Both the position numbers and the translations under genes were made by a program. From NCBI GenBank assembly GCA_026706935.1, contig JAPOXV010000013.1, positions 124,001 to 188,000 of the forward strand: a stretch of 64,000 bases of DNA. The letters are read 5' to 3'. Below are positions 1 through 8,257 of this stretch, in pieces (the stretch's first letter is position 1; each line of letters opens with the position of its first letter). The notes beneath the pieces are model-generated. The model was given only the letters and a program-made list of their open reading frames with translations. It was not told the DNA's origin and made no database searches. Source of the stretch: Gammaproteobacteria bacterium. Lineage in GTDB: Bacteria; Pseudomonadota; Gammaproteobacteria; Pseudomonadales; Azotimanducaceae.

Positions 1-1274
1 AGGTATGCCGGGAATTGTGTGACGTTGATGGAGTCCGTATTCGAGATTATTTGCTCTCGAGACTTCACATTGCCAACTCGTTCCCACGTATCGCCTTGGT
101 TGCTACTGAAAGCGATCTCCCACTCGCGATTCTCGAGATCAAGCGCTAGGAATATACGCCCTTGCCGATCTGCGACCACTTTCGGTGCGGTCGGAATACC
201 GTTTATCTCAATCTCCTCAAACGTCGATCCTAGATCGGTCGACCGAAGGAGCGATTGTGTTTTACTCGTCGGAAAGGCGTGTGAGGCGATGAGCGCATTA
301 CCGCTCGCGTCGATATCGCTTATCGGAACTTCGAACTCAGATACTGGGACCATGGTTGTCCCACCATCCACGCTGCGCCAGAGCCTCCCACTACGCCCCG
401 GTGGACTGCGGACTACCCAGAGCGCACCGTCCTCGTCACTCGCAAGCGACGAGATATGGTTCAATCGCGAACGACGCTCCAAATGGATGTGTTCTGGTTC
501 CTCATCTAATCCTTCGCCCTTCACTAACCAGTCAAAGGCATCCTCGATCGTGACTTCGCCGTAAGCGCAGTGCCCACCGGGTGTAGCGAGATCGCTTCTG
601 GTTTCGAGCCCGATGGTGTAACGGTAGTACCCATAGCTATCTACACCTGCATACCAAAGAAAATCCTCCGTCGTGTCCTGAACAAACACGCGAAATCGCG
701 ACTTAAATTCATCTGATGGTTGCCAAAGAGGATCTCTGGTATAAGAACACCCGCACCATGCGTGCAGTCCGCCGCCATAGAACTCGGCGTACCGAGGAAC
801 GAATTCATTCAGAAAACACGTTCCCTGAGATCCACCCCACAGAAACACGCGGTTAAAGTCCACGGTAAAGGCACCTTCAAAGTGACTTTGAAACAATTCG
901 TGAATCAGTGATTCATCAGGCGGATACCAGTGCCTAACAACCCTACCAATTGAAGCGACGCGTGTCTCAGGTGAAGCAACGGCAACAGGCACTAAACCGA
1001 ATCGCGTTGCTGCTCGCTTCGAGAAAGGCAAGTACGCATTGAGCATCGCTTCTTGCGAAGCGCTGCTGTTTCCATGGAAGAAGACGACGATTCCAGTTGG
1101 TTCAGCAAGATCAATTCCTTCGGGCAATTCGTAGCGGTACATCAAGCTCCGACCTTGCGAATCCTCGAACAAACCCGTTACCGGTTCGGCGAAAACAGAA
1201 TCGGTCATGCAAACGCAGGAGATCATCGCGACGATAAGGACCCATTTTCGGGTATGTTTGAATGACGGACTCAT
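1..1274 (-). CDS. Secreted alpha/beta-hydrolase (esterase-like) with Asp-box repeats, 3' end missing
   Basis: An unbroken 424-codon frame begins at the ATG at 1274 and runs off the left edge, so the C-terminus is not in the window. Residues 1-29 form a signal peptide ending near SVFA, so export is likely. FFHGN (65-69) resembles an oxyanion-hole strand and GGSQGT (147-152) is a nucleophile elbow with Ser149. His235 in TPGGH could be the catalytic base. This resembles the poly(3-hydroxybutyrate)/feruloyl esterase-like hydrolases. From about residue 270 the protein changes to a beta-propeller-like segment with three Asp-box motifs: SVDGGTTM (301), STDLGSTF (345) and SSNQGDTW (390). Asp-boxes occur in sialidases and Vps10-like propellers. 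The substrate is unknown. The hydrolase fold is well supported and the exact activity is not. Confidence 0.82.
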   Translation of the reverse strand, partial: MSPSFKHTRKWVLIVAMISCVCMTDSVFAEPVTGLFEDSQGRSLMYRYELPEGIDLAEPTGIVVFFHGNSSASQEAMLNAYLPFSKRAATRFGLVPVAVASPETRVASIGRVVRHWYPPDESLIHELFQSHFEGAFTVDFNRVFLWGGSQGTCFLNEFVPRYAEFYGGGLHAWCGCSYTRDPLWQPSDEFKSRFRVFVQDTTEDFLWYAGVDSYGYYRYTIGLETRSDLATPGGHCAYGEVTIEDAFDWLVKGEGLDEEPEHIHLERRSRLNHISSLASDEDGALWVVRSPPGRSGRLWRSVDGGTTMVPVSEFEVPISDIDASGNALIASHAFPTSKTQSLLRSTDLGSTFEEIEINGIPTAPKVVADRQGRIFLALDLENREWEIAFSSNQGDTWERVGNVKSREQIISNTDSINVTQFPAY

Positions 1275-1668
1275 CGCATCATTCCGCGTCGGAGTCTGCA
1301 AGCTGTTGTCGGGGCGAATCAACACGAAATTAACTGTTTACGCCTGAACTATGCAAGGAAATCTTTAGGCGAGAAGCGACGCTGTTAGAGGCGAACCGTG
1401 ATCACCTAGCCGCTTTTCGTATTTGTGACCATACTATCGGAATATGCGCGTTTAAAAATCACCAAATTTAAGGACCTACTATGTCGCCTATGTCGCGTCC
1501 TTACAGTTGTGTCAGCTCGTCTATGCTAGTTGCCTTGGTGCATGTTGTGACGAAACACGTTCGCGCCACCGACGTTAGTTCCAGCGTTAGTAGCCGACCT
1601 ACTCTCGAGGCTGATGCGCCCGAAGCAGCGGTCTATTACTCCTTAAGCACGTGTTAGCGTGATCGACG
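1275..1668. other. Intergenic region without recognised gene
   Basis: No coding frame is convincing here. It carries the presumed promoter of the leftward esterase-like gene and one copy of the recurring palindromic motif at 1460-1475. Confidence 0.5.
1460..1475. promoter_or_regulatory. Candidate operator, degenerate copy of CAAATTTA palindrome
   Basis: CACCAAATTTAAGGAC is 12-14/16 alike, depending on alignment, to the site at 12321 upstream of the large secreted protease. It lies about 190 bp upstream of the esterase start at 1274. This is the weakest member of the motif family described in the findings. Confidence 0.25.
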
Positions 1669-2463
1669 CTAGAAGGACAGCGACCTAATTTCAAGCATAC
1701 GACCATCCGGGTCATGACCGTTCCAGCTCAGTCCAGCCTGATTACCTGGTTCGAGGCCTAGCGTCCGAAGTACTTTCGGATCAATTGCCGACTGTACCAA
1801 AGTTATCGCGACGTGCTTGCTTGCACCTTTCCTCAGCCGGAATAAGAATCGTGTGTCGCCAACATCGGTGTTTGGAAAAACCCATGCGCCGTCGCCATCT
1901 CTAACGACGATTAGACCTAGAGATTCATAGAAGCGTTGACTTTCGATCAGATCAGTGACGACAAGGGTGTAAAGCACGTTGGGCAGATTAAGTTCATTAA
2001 AAGGTGTTCCGACCATGGCGGGAGAAGGACGAAGCACAGCTTCTTCAAACGGTTCACGTTCCTCCCTATGCGTATTGAAGAAGAACTCGTGACCGTCGGG
2101 ATCTTCGATCGAAAAACTCCCACATTCGTTGTCTGGTAACGGGTTACCTTCGTCATCCAACATCAGGCGCTCTTCGGACTTGAACTCCTCGAACAACGTA
2201 ACAGGAATGCCAATCTCATCCATGCATTCCTTTAATCGATAAATGTGGGCTCCCCGGAAATTGATTAGATTGTCCTGTAGAAAGGACATGAACGTCAGCG
2301 ATTGCGAACGATATTCCAGCGATACACGAAGCCCCGGAGCATCCTCACCTGTAGGCGTGAAATCAAGAGCCTTGTAAAAATCGACGGTCCTCTCGAGCTG
2401 AGTAGACCGAAGGCAAACACTAAAAAAGCCTAGTGGAAGCATGGATCTCATCCAGTGTGTCAT
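1669..2463 (-). CDS. Two-domain VOC (glyoxalase/bleomycin-resistance fold) protein
   Basis: A 264-residue protein with two tandem vicinal-oxygen-chelate halves. The first half (about 9-130) holds RSTQLERTVDFYKALDF and IEDPDGHEFFF; the second (about 160-263) holds VTDLIESQRFYESLGLIVV and NGHDPDGRMLEIRSL. The pattern of a betaalpha unit with a helix of type xFYxxLGF, closed by a DPDGxxxEI strand, is typical of the superfamily, which includes glyoxalase I, dioxygenases and resistance proteins. The metal-ligand set cannot be assigned by eye and no signal peptide is present, so it is a cytoplasmic protein of unknown substrate. Start may be the second methionine at 2442, which precedes the first VOC strand more closely. 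It stands alone, with no operon partner. Confidence 0.72.
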   Translation of the reverse strand: MTHWMRSMLPLGFFSVCLRSTQLERTVDFYKALDFTPTGEDAPGLRVSLEYRSQSLTFMSFLQDNLINFRGAHIYRLKECMDEIGIPVTLFEEFKSEERLMLDDEGNPLPDNECGSFSIEDPDGHEFFFNTHREEREPFEEAVLRPSPAMVGTPFNELNLPNVLYTLVVTDLIESQRFYESLGLIVVRDGDGAWVFPNTDVGDTRFLFRLRKGASKHVAITLVQSAIDPKVLRTLGLEPGNQAGLSWNGHDPDGRMLEIRSLSF

Positions 2464-2700
2464 TAACGATGTTGAGTTGCGGCGGCTTCTAGTTGCTTTG
2501 TCGCTACGGGTACTGAAAAAAGTTGCAGTACCTTGAACTCATGAACATACGATGTTACTTTAGAGTGCCAGAGCCTTTTGGTGTACGACCGATACTTGCT
2601 AGTTCTTCGCACCACCATCCCAATCGGTGAACGAGTGGCACCGATCCGCCGTTCGATGGTTAGAAAAGGAAATACGAACGGACTGGCGATATCCGATCGC

Positions 2701-3096
2701 TTAATTTCCTGAGAGCTCTGGGAAATATGTTCCGAAAAAACCTCTGTCTCGTGTCAGAAACGCATCGGCCTTAAACAGTGCATGTGCTCCGATTAGAAAG
2801 TCCGTAATAATGCGGCTTCTTGGTCCTCCTTTCTGACGATAGTCATGCCAGCGCCGCCCCGCTTCAAATGCGATTTCTGCGTTCAAATCAGACGTCGTCA
2901 CATTTGAGATAGCTAATGCTCGATCTAAATCTACTCGATTTGGAATCGCGGCGGCCAACTCAGCATAAACCACATTAGATATCACGATTGCGCCTTTGTC
3001 GTAAGCGTCCTCTAATCTCTCGAGTGACTGGTGACCGAACGTTTCGTTTTGGAAATACACATCAATCAATATGTTGGTGTCTACAGCTGTAATCAT
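2701..3096 (-). CDS. vapC: PIN-domain toxin (VapC-like ribonuclease)
   Basis: A 131-residue PIN-domain protein. It begins MITAVDTNILIDVY with the first acidic residue (Asp6), has a middle Glu in VVYAELAAA, and ends with TDFLIGAHAL and FLTRDRGFF, which carry the remaining Asp residues. These give the usual acidic cluster of VapC-type endoribonucleases, which cleave tRNA or rRNA when not bound by antitoxin. Its start overlaps the stop of the AbrB-type antitoxin upstream by four bases (ATGA, 3093-3096), so the two are translationally coupled. Identification as toxin rests on the motif plus the partner. The target RNA is unknown. Confidence 0.85.
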   Translation of the reverse strand: MITAVDTNILIDVYFQNETFGHQSLERLEDAYDKGAIVISNVVYAELAAAIPNRVDLDRALAISNVTTSDLNAEIAFEAGRRWHDYRQKGGPRSRIITDFLIGAHALFKADAFLTRDRGFFGTYFPELSGN

Positions 3097-3308
3097 CTAC
3101 CGCGAATCGCTTCAATGAAGTCATCCGTTGAATCAATACCTTCAAACATCCCGAACACACGTTTCAAAGGGTGGGACCTCGAAATACATTTCTTGAGTAG
3201 TAGACCTTCCTCAGTAGGCACGAATTCGACTTCAACATTACGATTCATGCCGTACTCATCGCGTAGCGTCTTCGGAATCGTGACTTGACCGCGTTCGGAT
3301 ACCCTCAT
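3093..3308 (-). CDS. AbrB/SpoVT-type antitoxin partner of PIN toxin
   Basis: Start chosen at the ATG at 3308, which gives MRVSERGQVTIPKTLRDEYG, the standard N-terminus of the swapped-hairpin AbrB DNA-binding fold (about residues 1-46). A longer frame extends upstream to 3476 but contains nothing family-like and would swallow the palindrome at 3367-3384. The 71-residue protein should bind DNA as a dimer through the N-terminal fold and neutralise the PIN toxin with its C-terminal tail (CISRSHPLKRVFGMFEGIDS). It is expected to repress its own promoter. Confidence 0.83.
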   Translation of the reverse strand: MRVSERGQVTIPKTLRDEYGMNRNVEVEFVPTEEGLLLKKCISRSHPLKRVFGMFEGIDSTDDFIEAIRGR

Positions 3309-3366
3309 AATCCATAAATATGAAATACCATTGCGGAAAATCATACTGAACTTTTCTGAATGATGT

Positions 3367-3384
3367 ATACCGTGATAACGGTAT
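3367..3384. promoter_or_regulatory. Inverted repeat, candidate autoregulatory operator of AbrB/PIN pair
   Basis: The arms ATACCG and CGGTAT flank a 6-bp spacer (TGATAA). The site is about 59 bp upstream of the antitoxin ATG, where an autoregulatory operator of a type II toxin-antitoxin operon would be expected. The role is inferred from position and symmetry. Confidence 0.45.
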
Positions 3385-3639
3385 TGAGATGAATCATCCT
3401 CATGCATTTGCGCCAACCGACGAACAAGGAGTGATGATCGCCGTTGGTTCTCCTTACTCAGGCGGATCCTAGACAACGTTCAGATAAGCGTGTGCTTGTC
3501 AGTCGTTTCACCGGTTGGGTTCGTCAAAGTGATAAGTACGGTCACAATGGAAGCGACGAAAGGTCGAGGAAAAATGCGTTCTCGCTCAAATCTAGCAATC
3601 CCAAGAAACCTGCGATTGCATTTCACTTCGCATCGCCCT

Positions 3640-3759
3640 ATGCCTGACCGAACCGACGAATTGGATCCAGCAAACTGGCAAATCGACCCCAACTACGTCT
3701 TACCGCGACTCACCGTAATGACAGCAGCGGGTAGGATCCTGGGCGGTGTATCACGCTGA
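3640..3759 (+). pseudogene. Short frame resembling the C-terminal tail of the phosphatase at 8257-8811
   Basis: A 39-codon frame starting MPDRTDELDPANWQIDPNYV. Its core matches the tail of the tyrosine-phosphatase-like protein at 8257-8811 (PASWQIDPDYAVPQL). Over 42 aligned bases I count 11 differences, mostly at third codon positions, so the similarity looks protein-level. No phosphatase active site precedes it, so this is either the remnant 3' end of a second copy or a very small gene built on the same peptide motif. Confidence 0.3.
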
Positions 3760-3844
3760 CCATTTGAACCAGATCGGTACTAGTAATTTCTAAATCGACG
3801 CAATACGCGATGTTTCCTAAAATCAAATTCGAGGAGGATGTTTA

Positions 3845-4087
3845 GTGCCTATCAACGAGAAAGCTATCAAGCATTTTGAACGCGTAGGTCGCACAATAGT
3901 GGCGTCGCATGTGCCAGATGTGCCTCCTACAAACTTTCACGACATGCTTGATCGTATGTTCGCCATAAATCCGAATTGGGGAAAAGGCACAAACGACTCG
4001 TTGGGTGAAGACCTGCCGTCACACCTCGCGTACCTTAGATTTCGTGAAGCGTGGATACGAAAGAAGGAAGGGCGTGAAACCGCTTGA
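3845..4087 (+). CDS. Hypothetical 80-residue protein, partner of the nucleotidyltransferase gene
   Basis: Starts at GTG 3845 behind a strong GAGGAGG ribosome-binding site at about 3831-3837, so it is probably expressed. The protein is soluble and charged (ending FREAWIRKKEGRETA) with no recognised domain. Its last 14 bases overlap the GTG start of the nucleotidyltransferase reading frame at 4074, an arrangement like two-gene toxin-antitoxin or NTase modules. I do not recognise the family. A function as small partner of the NTase is an inference from the overlap only. Confidence 0.6.
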   Translation: MPINEKAIKHFERVGRTIVASHVPDVPPTNFHDMLDRMFAINPNWGKGTNDSLGEDLPSHLAYLRFREAWIRKKEGRETA

Positions 4088-4667
4088 GTATTTCGTTGCG
4101 GCATTGTGTGCGCAATGTGACGCGTTGGATTCGGAAGGCATCGATTTGGCGGTCGCCGGTGCTGTCGCAGCAAGCAACTAGCGCGATCAAATTCGGACAA
4201 CGACAGATTTAGACGTGATCCTATCGCTTACGGATAAAAGCGTACAGAACGTACTGGATGCCTTGCATCACTATGGCTGGGATTCCATCGAAGTCGTCGA
4301 AAATTGGTTGTTAAGGGCACATCATCCCGTCACTGGTCGATTGGATGTCTTGGTTTCTCAGACTGAATACGAAAACGTTGCTCTCGGTAGAGCACATACC
4401 GTCGCACTCGATGAACAACACACGTGCAAGACGCTAGCGATCGAGGATGTCTTGATCCTCAAATCAATCGCAGTTCGGTACAGAGACAACGACGATGTCG
4501 AATCCATCTTAGTGACACGTCCAAATCTGGACTGGGACTACATGACGCGATGGATCGATGAGTTCGGGGTACAGAAACGTCTACAGCGCATTGAAAACTC
4601 TGCTTTGACGAGTGGCAGGATTACCCAAGAGATTACGAGTAGATTACGACAACGTAGTTCCGACTAA
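4074..4667 (+). pseudogene. Nucleotidyltransferase-fold protein (AbiEii/DUF6036-like) interrupted by in-frame TAG
   Basis: Read from GTG 4074, the frame gives VKPLEYFVAALCAQ, then LAVAGAVAASN, then an amber codon at 4179-4181, then RDQIRTTTDLDVILSLTD in the same frame to 4667. The GG/AGAxAxxxY...RxTxDLDVIL pattern is the nucleotide-binding signature of minimal nucleotidyltransferases. The stop replaces what would normally be an aromatic residue (TAC or TAT to TAG, a single base). Without it the protein would be 197 residues. The segment after the stop could be re-initiated at GTG 4215, but that product would lack the catalytic glycine motif. It follows the 80-residue gene with a 14-base overlap. 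A recent pseudogene is most likely, though readthrough cannot be excluded. Confidence 0.7.
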
Positions 4668-4931
4668 CAATGACGCAAGCATTCCACGAAGACGAAACAA
4701 TGTGGTTACGCTGTTGTGAAAACGATTCTGTAAATTGAGCGGGTTGTTTACTAGACTGATCTGTTTTGACCTGTACCTAGATCACTCTATTCCGTCAATA
4801 ATCCCTAACGAGAATGGTGATCGTTTGTCGCGATACCCAGGAGATTGGATGTGTTAAAACCCCTACATCACTGCAATCCCCGTCGATCACAAGATGGAAA
4901 CATTCGTCGCCGTGTTTCTTAACGCCTCGCC

Positions 4932-6236
4932 ATGGATTCGCCTCTGAAACAGTCGCTCTTCGCCATCGTCATGGTGGCTATCGCCACATCGCTGGTCTTT
5001 ATTTCGGTAATCACAGACATTCGGCCAACACCATCAAATCTGACGTACGACGAAGAAGACCGCTACTTTTTGAATGAATGGAAAGACGCCGGCGGAGGTG
5101 AATTCGCGACTTGGGGGTTTCCAGAGAAGGTACTTGGGCAGTTCGATATCACCGCGAGATTCATCGCGCCAGAGATCTTTTTCAGCAAGGAATTTCAGAA
5201 TGCGCTATATACATCTCAAGAATCTTTCTCCATCGCGACCGATCCGACCGAATCGCTACATCAATTTGATGGTAGAAAAACGGGAGAAAGTAAGTTCACT
5301 TTTTCGATAGAGAACGAGAAACGGAAGATGGCTGCAATATCTAGATTGAGAAATCCGGACGATCTGCCAGCCGATGTACTTGAGGGGCTAGTGTTACAAC
5401 AGAAACACTTTAACAGGCTTAACACAAGATCGTCGAGAACGACAATTGAAATCGAACTCCCGAGTCCAACGAAGACGAGTCCGATTGATGAAGCATTCAA
5501 GATGTTGTCACCGACTGATCAACAGCATCTAGAACCGTATCTTGAACGCCTGACGGACGTCCCGTCTATCCTCGCGCTCTCACAAGAAATGTCGAATGAA
5601 GTACGTCAAGCAGCCTTTCAGTTGCTATTCCATGCTCAAGAACGCAGTGGCGAACCAATTCTGCTATCGCCTGACGCATCGCTGACTACGCCCCCTGACT
5701 TCGTACACGTCCGACGTTTAGAGCCGAACACGGTGGTGACGACCATCAAGCTAAGACGACAAATCCAAAGCAGTTTAGAAGGCTCGATATCCTCTCTATT
5801 CAGTGATACATTAGAAGGCGTTGAGGTCCATTCTTCACTTAGCGCCAAAGGGCGCGCGATCAGTCGAAACTTGACCCCCGTGCCCGAAGGCTACATTCTT
5901 CCGGAATCCGAGAATTACCTCGTAAAAGAATCGAGAGACGGATCCTGGTGGCGCTATTTTTCGAAAACCATATTTGGTGGCGCAGTCGTCTTGGAACAAA
6001 AAGAGCCAATCAATTTACCCATGTACGAGCCAAACCTAAGCATTGCTGGAAACGACGCTCAAATCGTGTACGTTCAAGACGCGGAACGCAATTGGACTAC
6101 ATTTGTTGCAGCGTCTAACGAAGCTAGTAGATTTCGTTTCGCGGCAGACGGCCGACTAGAAGCGGAACAAAAAGAGGCGTTCATCGAATTTTGTAGACGG
6201 ATGATCGAAGCGGATACGTACCTCGAGTATCGCTGA
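4932..6236 (+). CDS. Hypothetical membrane-anchored protein with large periplasmic domain
   Basis: A 434-residue protein. One hydrophobic segment near the N-terminus (about residues 8-28, SLFAIVMVAIATSLVFISVI) should act as an uncleaved signal anchor and place the rest in the periplasm. The remainder is soluble with charged helices around 110-240 and a C-terminal part with a GSWWRYFSKTIFGG stretch. I see no catalytic motif and do not recognise the family. The full-length frame is codon-consistent and no opposing frame is better, so it is probably a real gene. It stands alone between the broken NTase gene and the orphan MntA-like gene. Confidence 0.65.
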   Translation: MDSPLKQSLFAIVMVAIATSLVFISVITDIRPTPSNLTYDEEDRYFLNEWKDAGGGEFATWGFPEKVLGQFDITARFIAPEIFFSKEFQNALYTSQESFSIATDPTESLHQFDGRKTGESKFTFSIENEKRKMAAISRLRNPDDLPADVLEGLVLQQKHFNRLNTRSSRTTIEIELPSPTKTSPIDEAFKMLSPTDQQHLEPYLERLTDVPSILALSQEMSNEVRQAAFQLLFHAQERSGEPILLSPDASLTTPPDFVHVRRLEPNTVVTTIKLRRQIQSSLEGSISSLFSDTLEGVEVHSSLSAKGRAISRNLTPVPEGYILPESENYLVKESRDGSWWRYFSKTIFGGAVVLEQKEPINLPMYEPNLSIAGNDAQIVYVQDAERNWTTFVAASNEASRFRFAADGRLEAEQKEAFIEFCRRMIEADTYLEYR

Positions 6237-6296
6237 AGTTCGATTTTTAGATTTCAACTTAGCCTCTAGTGGCGGATAGCTCATACCGCTCATACA

Positions 6297-6650
6297 ATGG
6301 TTTTCACTATGGTTCGACGAATCCCCTTGACTCCACACTCGCGTGCGCTCCTAGAGCACCGTGATGAAGTCTTGGAAGCGGCGAAACGCTGCGACTTAAC
6401 TAATGTTCGCGTGTTTGGTTCCATTGCCCGCGGAGATGCGAACGAGGACAGCGACATCGATCTTCTTGTCTCCTTTGTACCCGACTCGAGGTTCGGATTT
6501 GAAATGTACGGTTTACCCGTGCTCGTAGAAAGACTGACAGACCGTAAAGTTGATATGTTGTTCGACGATCAGCTGAGACCAAAGGATGGGGAGTTACCTT
6601 CGCAAGCGTCGGTTAGAGCCTCCATTCTGGAGGATGCTGTTCCGCTGTGA
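6297..6650 (+). CDS. MntA-like minimal nucleotidyltransferase, orphan
   Basis: A 117-residue protein with the motif GSIARGDANEDSDIDLLV (GS...RG and DxD catalytic residues), followed by RKVDMLFDDQL with the third acidic strand. This is the MNT-domain family whose best known members (MntA) adenylylate the HEPN toxin HepT. An ATG at 6309 is an alternative start. A HepT partner normally follows. Here only a 20-codon frame (6647-6709) overlaps its stop as GTGA before a TAG, and no HEPN RX4-6H motif is visible, so the toxin seems to be lost or badly decayed. Confidence 0.78.
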   Translation: MVFTMVRRIPLTPHSRALLEHRDEVLEAAKRCDLTNVRVFGSIARGDANEDSDIDLLVSFVPDSRFGFEMYGLPVLVERLTDRKVDMLFDDQLRPKDGELPSQASVRASILEDAVPL

Positions 6651-7285
6651 AACCGTCCGCGGCGGAACGATATCTAAAAGTCCTGGTCAGGCTAAATAAA
6701 CAGGAGTAGCTCTAACGTCTTCGAAGGCAACTCTCGTGGAGCGGGATCTTGACGATATGAGAAGACTACAAGGATTCGGGTTCTTAAGTAACCGGATCAA
6801 CAACCAAGCCTGGATTGGAATCTCGAGATTACGTACTTGATAGGACACTCGCAGTGGGTCTGCCACAACCTACGATCGATTTCCTACCGAAAATCTACAG
6901 AATTTCAGATGCGACTTAGACGATGATTTGGCGAGAAACCGTTTGATCCGACCGGCGTCTTTGACGTGAAACGTCAATCGATGATATTGGCAAACGCGAA
7001 GAACGAACGTTAACGGCGGACATAGGTATCTACCTTTCACGAAACTGTCGACGTGACGACGGAACTCGATGAGAGAGACAACATATCCCGATAAGCAGAA
7101 TTCGTTCTAGTGGAGCATTTTGGCACGCGACGATTGCGTCCGTTTGCAACTCACCTCTCCCAGACACAGTGAGCTATCGAACGACAAGTGTTGACAAATT
7201 ACTCAGCCATACTTCGCTTCAATAGATCGAGTAATCAATGCGCTTTGGTCAGTAGACCGAGTTTTCCACGACCTCCCCACACCTA
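6651..7285. other. 635-bp region without recognisable gene
   Basis: Apart from the 20-codon GTGA-coupled frame at 6647-6709, no convincing coding frame is present on either strand. It may contain the remains of a HepT-like toxin, but I could not reconstruct one. A TTGACA hexamer at 7192-7197 could be part of the promoter of the amidase operon. Confidence 0.4.
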
Positions 7286-8257
7286 TTGCGATCGAAATCA
7301 GAGACGGTTCATGCCGTGTTGAGCTTGCGAACGTTTCTTACTTTCGTTTTTGCGTCGTGCATGTTGTTCGCATGCACATCGCTTCGGTACGTCGAGTTAG
7401 ACTCAGAAAACCAGAGCGGCCGAGTCGACTACCTCATCGTTCACTACACCAGTGAAGATTTCGGCGAATCTTTACGGCTATTGACCGAACGAACCGACCG
7501 ACCCGTCAGTTCGCACTATCTGGTGCCAGAGCGCAGTGATCCTACGTATCCACACCATCGTTTAAAGGTGTACCGACTCGTCGAAGAAGATCAGCGCGCA
7601 TGGCATGCAGGTAGGAGCTACTGGCGTGGGAATTCCAATTTAAACAACCGCTCGATCGGAATCGAAATCGTGAACCGTGCGCGATGCATTGGCGATGATC
7701 CCGAACTTGTGATGGAAGACCCAGCAACCTATTGTGAGTTTCCAAGATATGACGAGGAACAGATTGAGCTGGTTATTGAGCTCGTCCTAGACATCCTCCG
7801 ACGCCATCCTAATATCGACCCTGACGACATACTCGCGCATTCCGATATCGCTCCTAATCGCAAACTGGATCCTGGTCCGGCATTCCCTTGGCGAAGACTC
7901 TACGAGCACGGCATCGGTGCGTGGTACGACGAGGAGACAGTTAGACGCTATCGAAGCCGATTCGAGACACACCCCGTGGAATTGTTTTTATTGCAAAAGG
8001 CACTCGTCGCGTACGGCTACGAAGTACAAGAAACCGGTAAACTGGATGAGCACACTTATTTAGCATTAAGAGCGTTTCAAATGCACTTCAGACCGTCCGA
8101 TTGGTCCGGTCAACCCGATTCCGAAACAGCCGCCATTCTGTTTGCGCTACTGGAAAAGTACCGACCTCGTTCGCTTGAAGCATTACTGAATCCGGACTTG
8201 ATGGGAACCCGTGTGCAGCAGATTTCACCCTCCCACAAACTCAGGTACAAAAGCTGA
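7286..8257 (+). CDS. amiD: N-acetylmuramoyl-L-alanine amidase, AmiD-like lipoprotein
   Basis: The N-terminus is a lipoprotein signal (FVFASCMLFAC, lipid-modified Cys30). The Amidase_2 domain covers about 46-210 with zinc ligands visible as His53 (IVHYT), His185 (LAHSDIAPNRKLDPG) and Asp195; AWHAG at 105-109 is the conserved loop. A peptidoglycan-binding repeat (YGYEVQETGKLDEHTYLALRAFQ) fills 235-295. This matches AmiD, an outer-membrane-anchored amidase that cuts between MurNAc and the stem peptide, including anhydro-muropeptides. The start is a TTG; GTG at 7316 (codon 11) would give a more typical signal peptide. Its stop overlaps the next ATG (TGATG, 8255-8259), so it is coupled to the phosphatase-like gene. 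Confidence 0.85.
   Translation: MRSKSETVHAVLSLRTFLTFVFASCMLFACTSLRYVELDSENQSGRVDYLIVHYTSEDFGESLRLLTERTDRPVSSHYLVPERSDPTYPHHRLKVYRLVEEDQRAWHAGRSYWRGNSNLNNRSIGIEIVNRARCIGDDPELVMEDPATYCEFPRYDEEQIELVIELVLDILRRHPNIDPDDILAHSDIAPNRKLDPGPAFPWRRLYEHGIGAWYDEETVRRYRSRFETHPVELFLLQKALVAYGYEVQETGKLDEHTYLALRAFQMHFRPSDWSGQPDSETAAILFALLEKYRPRSLEALLNPDLMGTRVQQISPSHKLRYKS

Noticed and set aside
19-564. Long plus-strand open frame at the left edge
   Set aside because: The opposite strand carries a continuous 424-codon frame with signal peptide, nucleophile elbow and Asp-boxes across the same bases; the plus frame is its shadow.
3093-3476. N-terminally extended version of the AbrB antitoxin
   Set aside because: The extra 56 residues lack family resemblance and would include the operator-like palindrome; the ATG at 3308 fits the domain.
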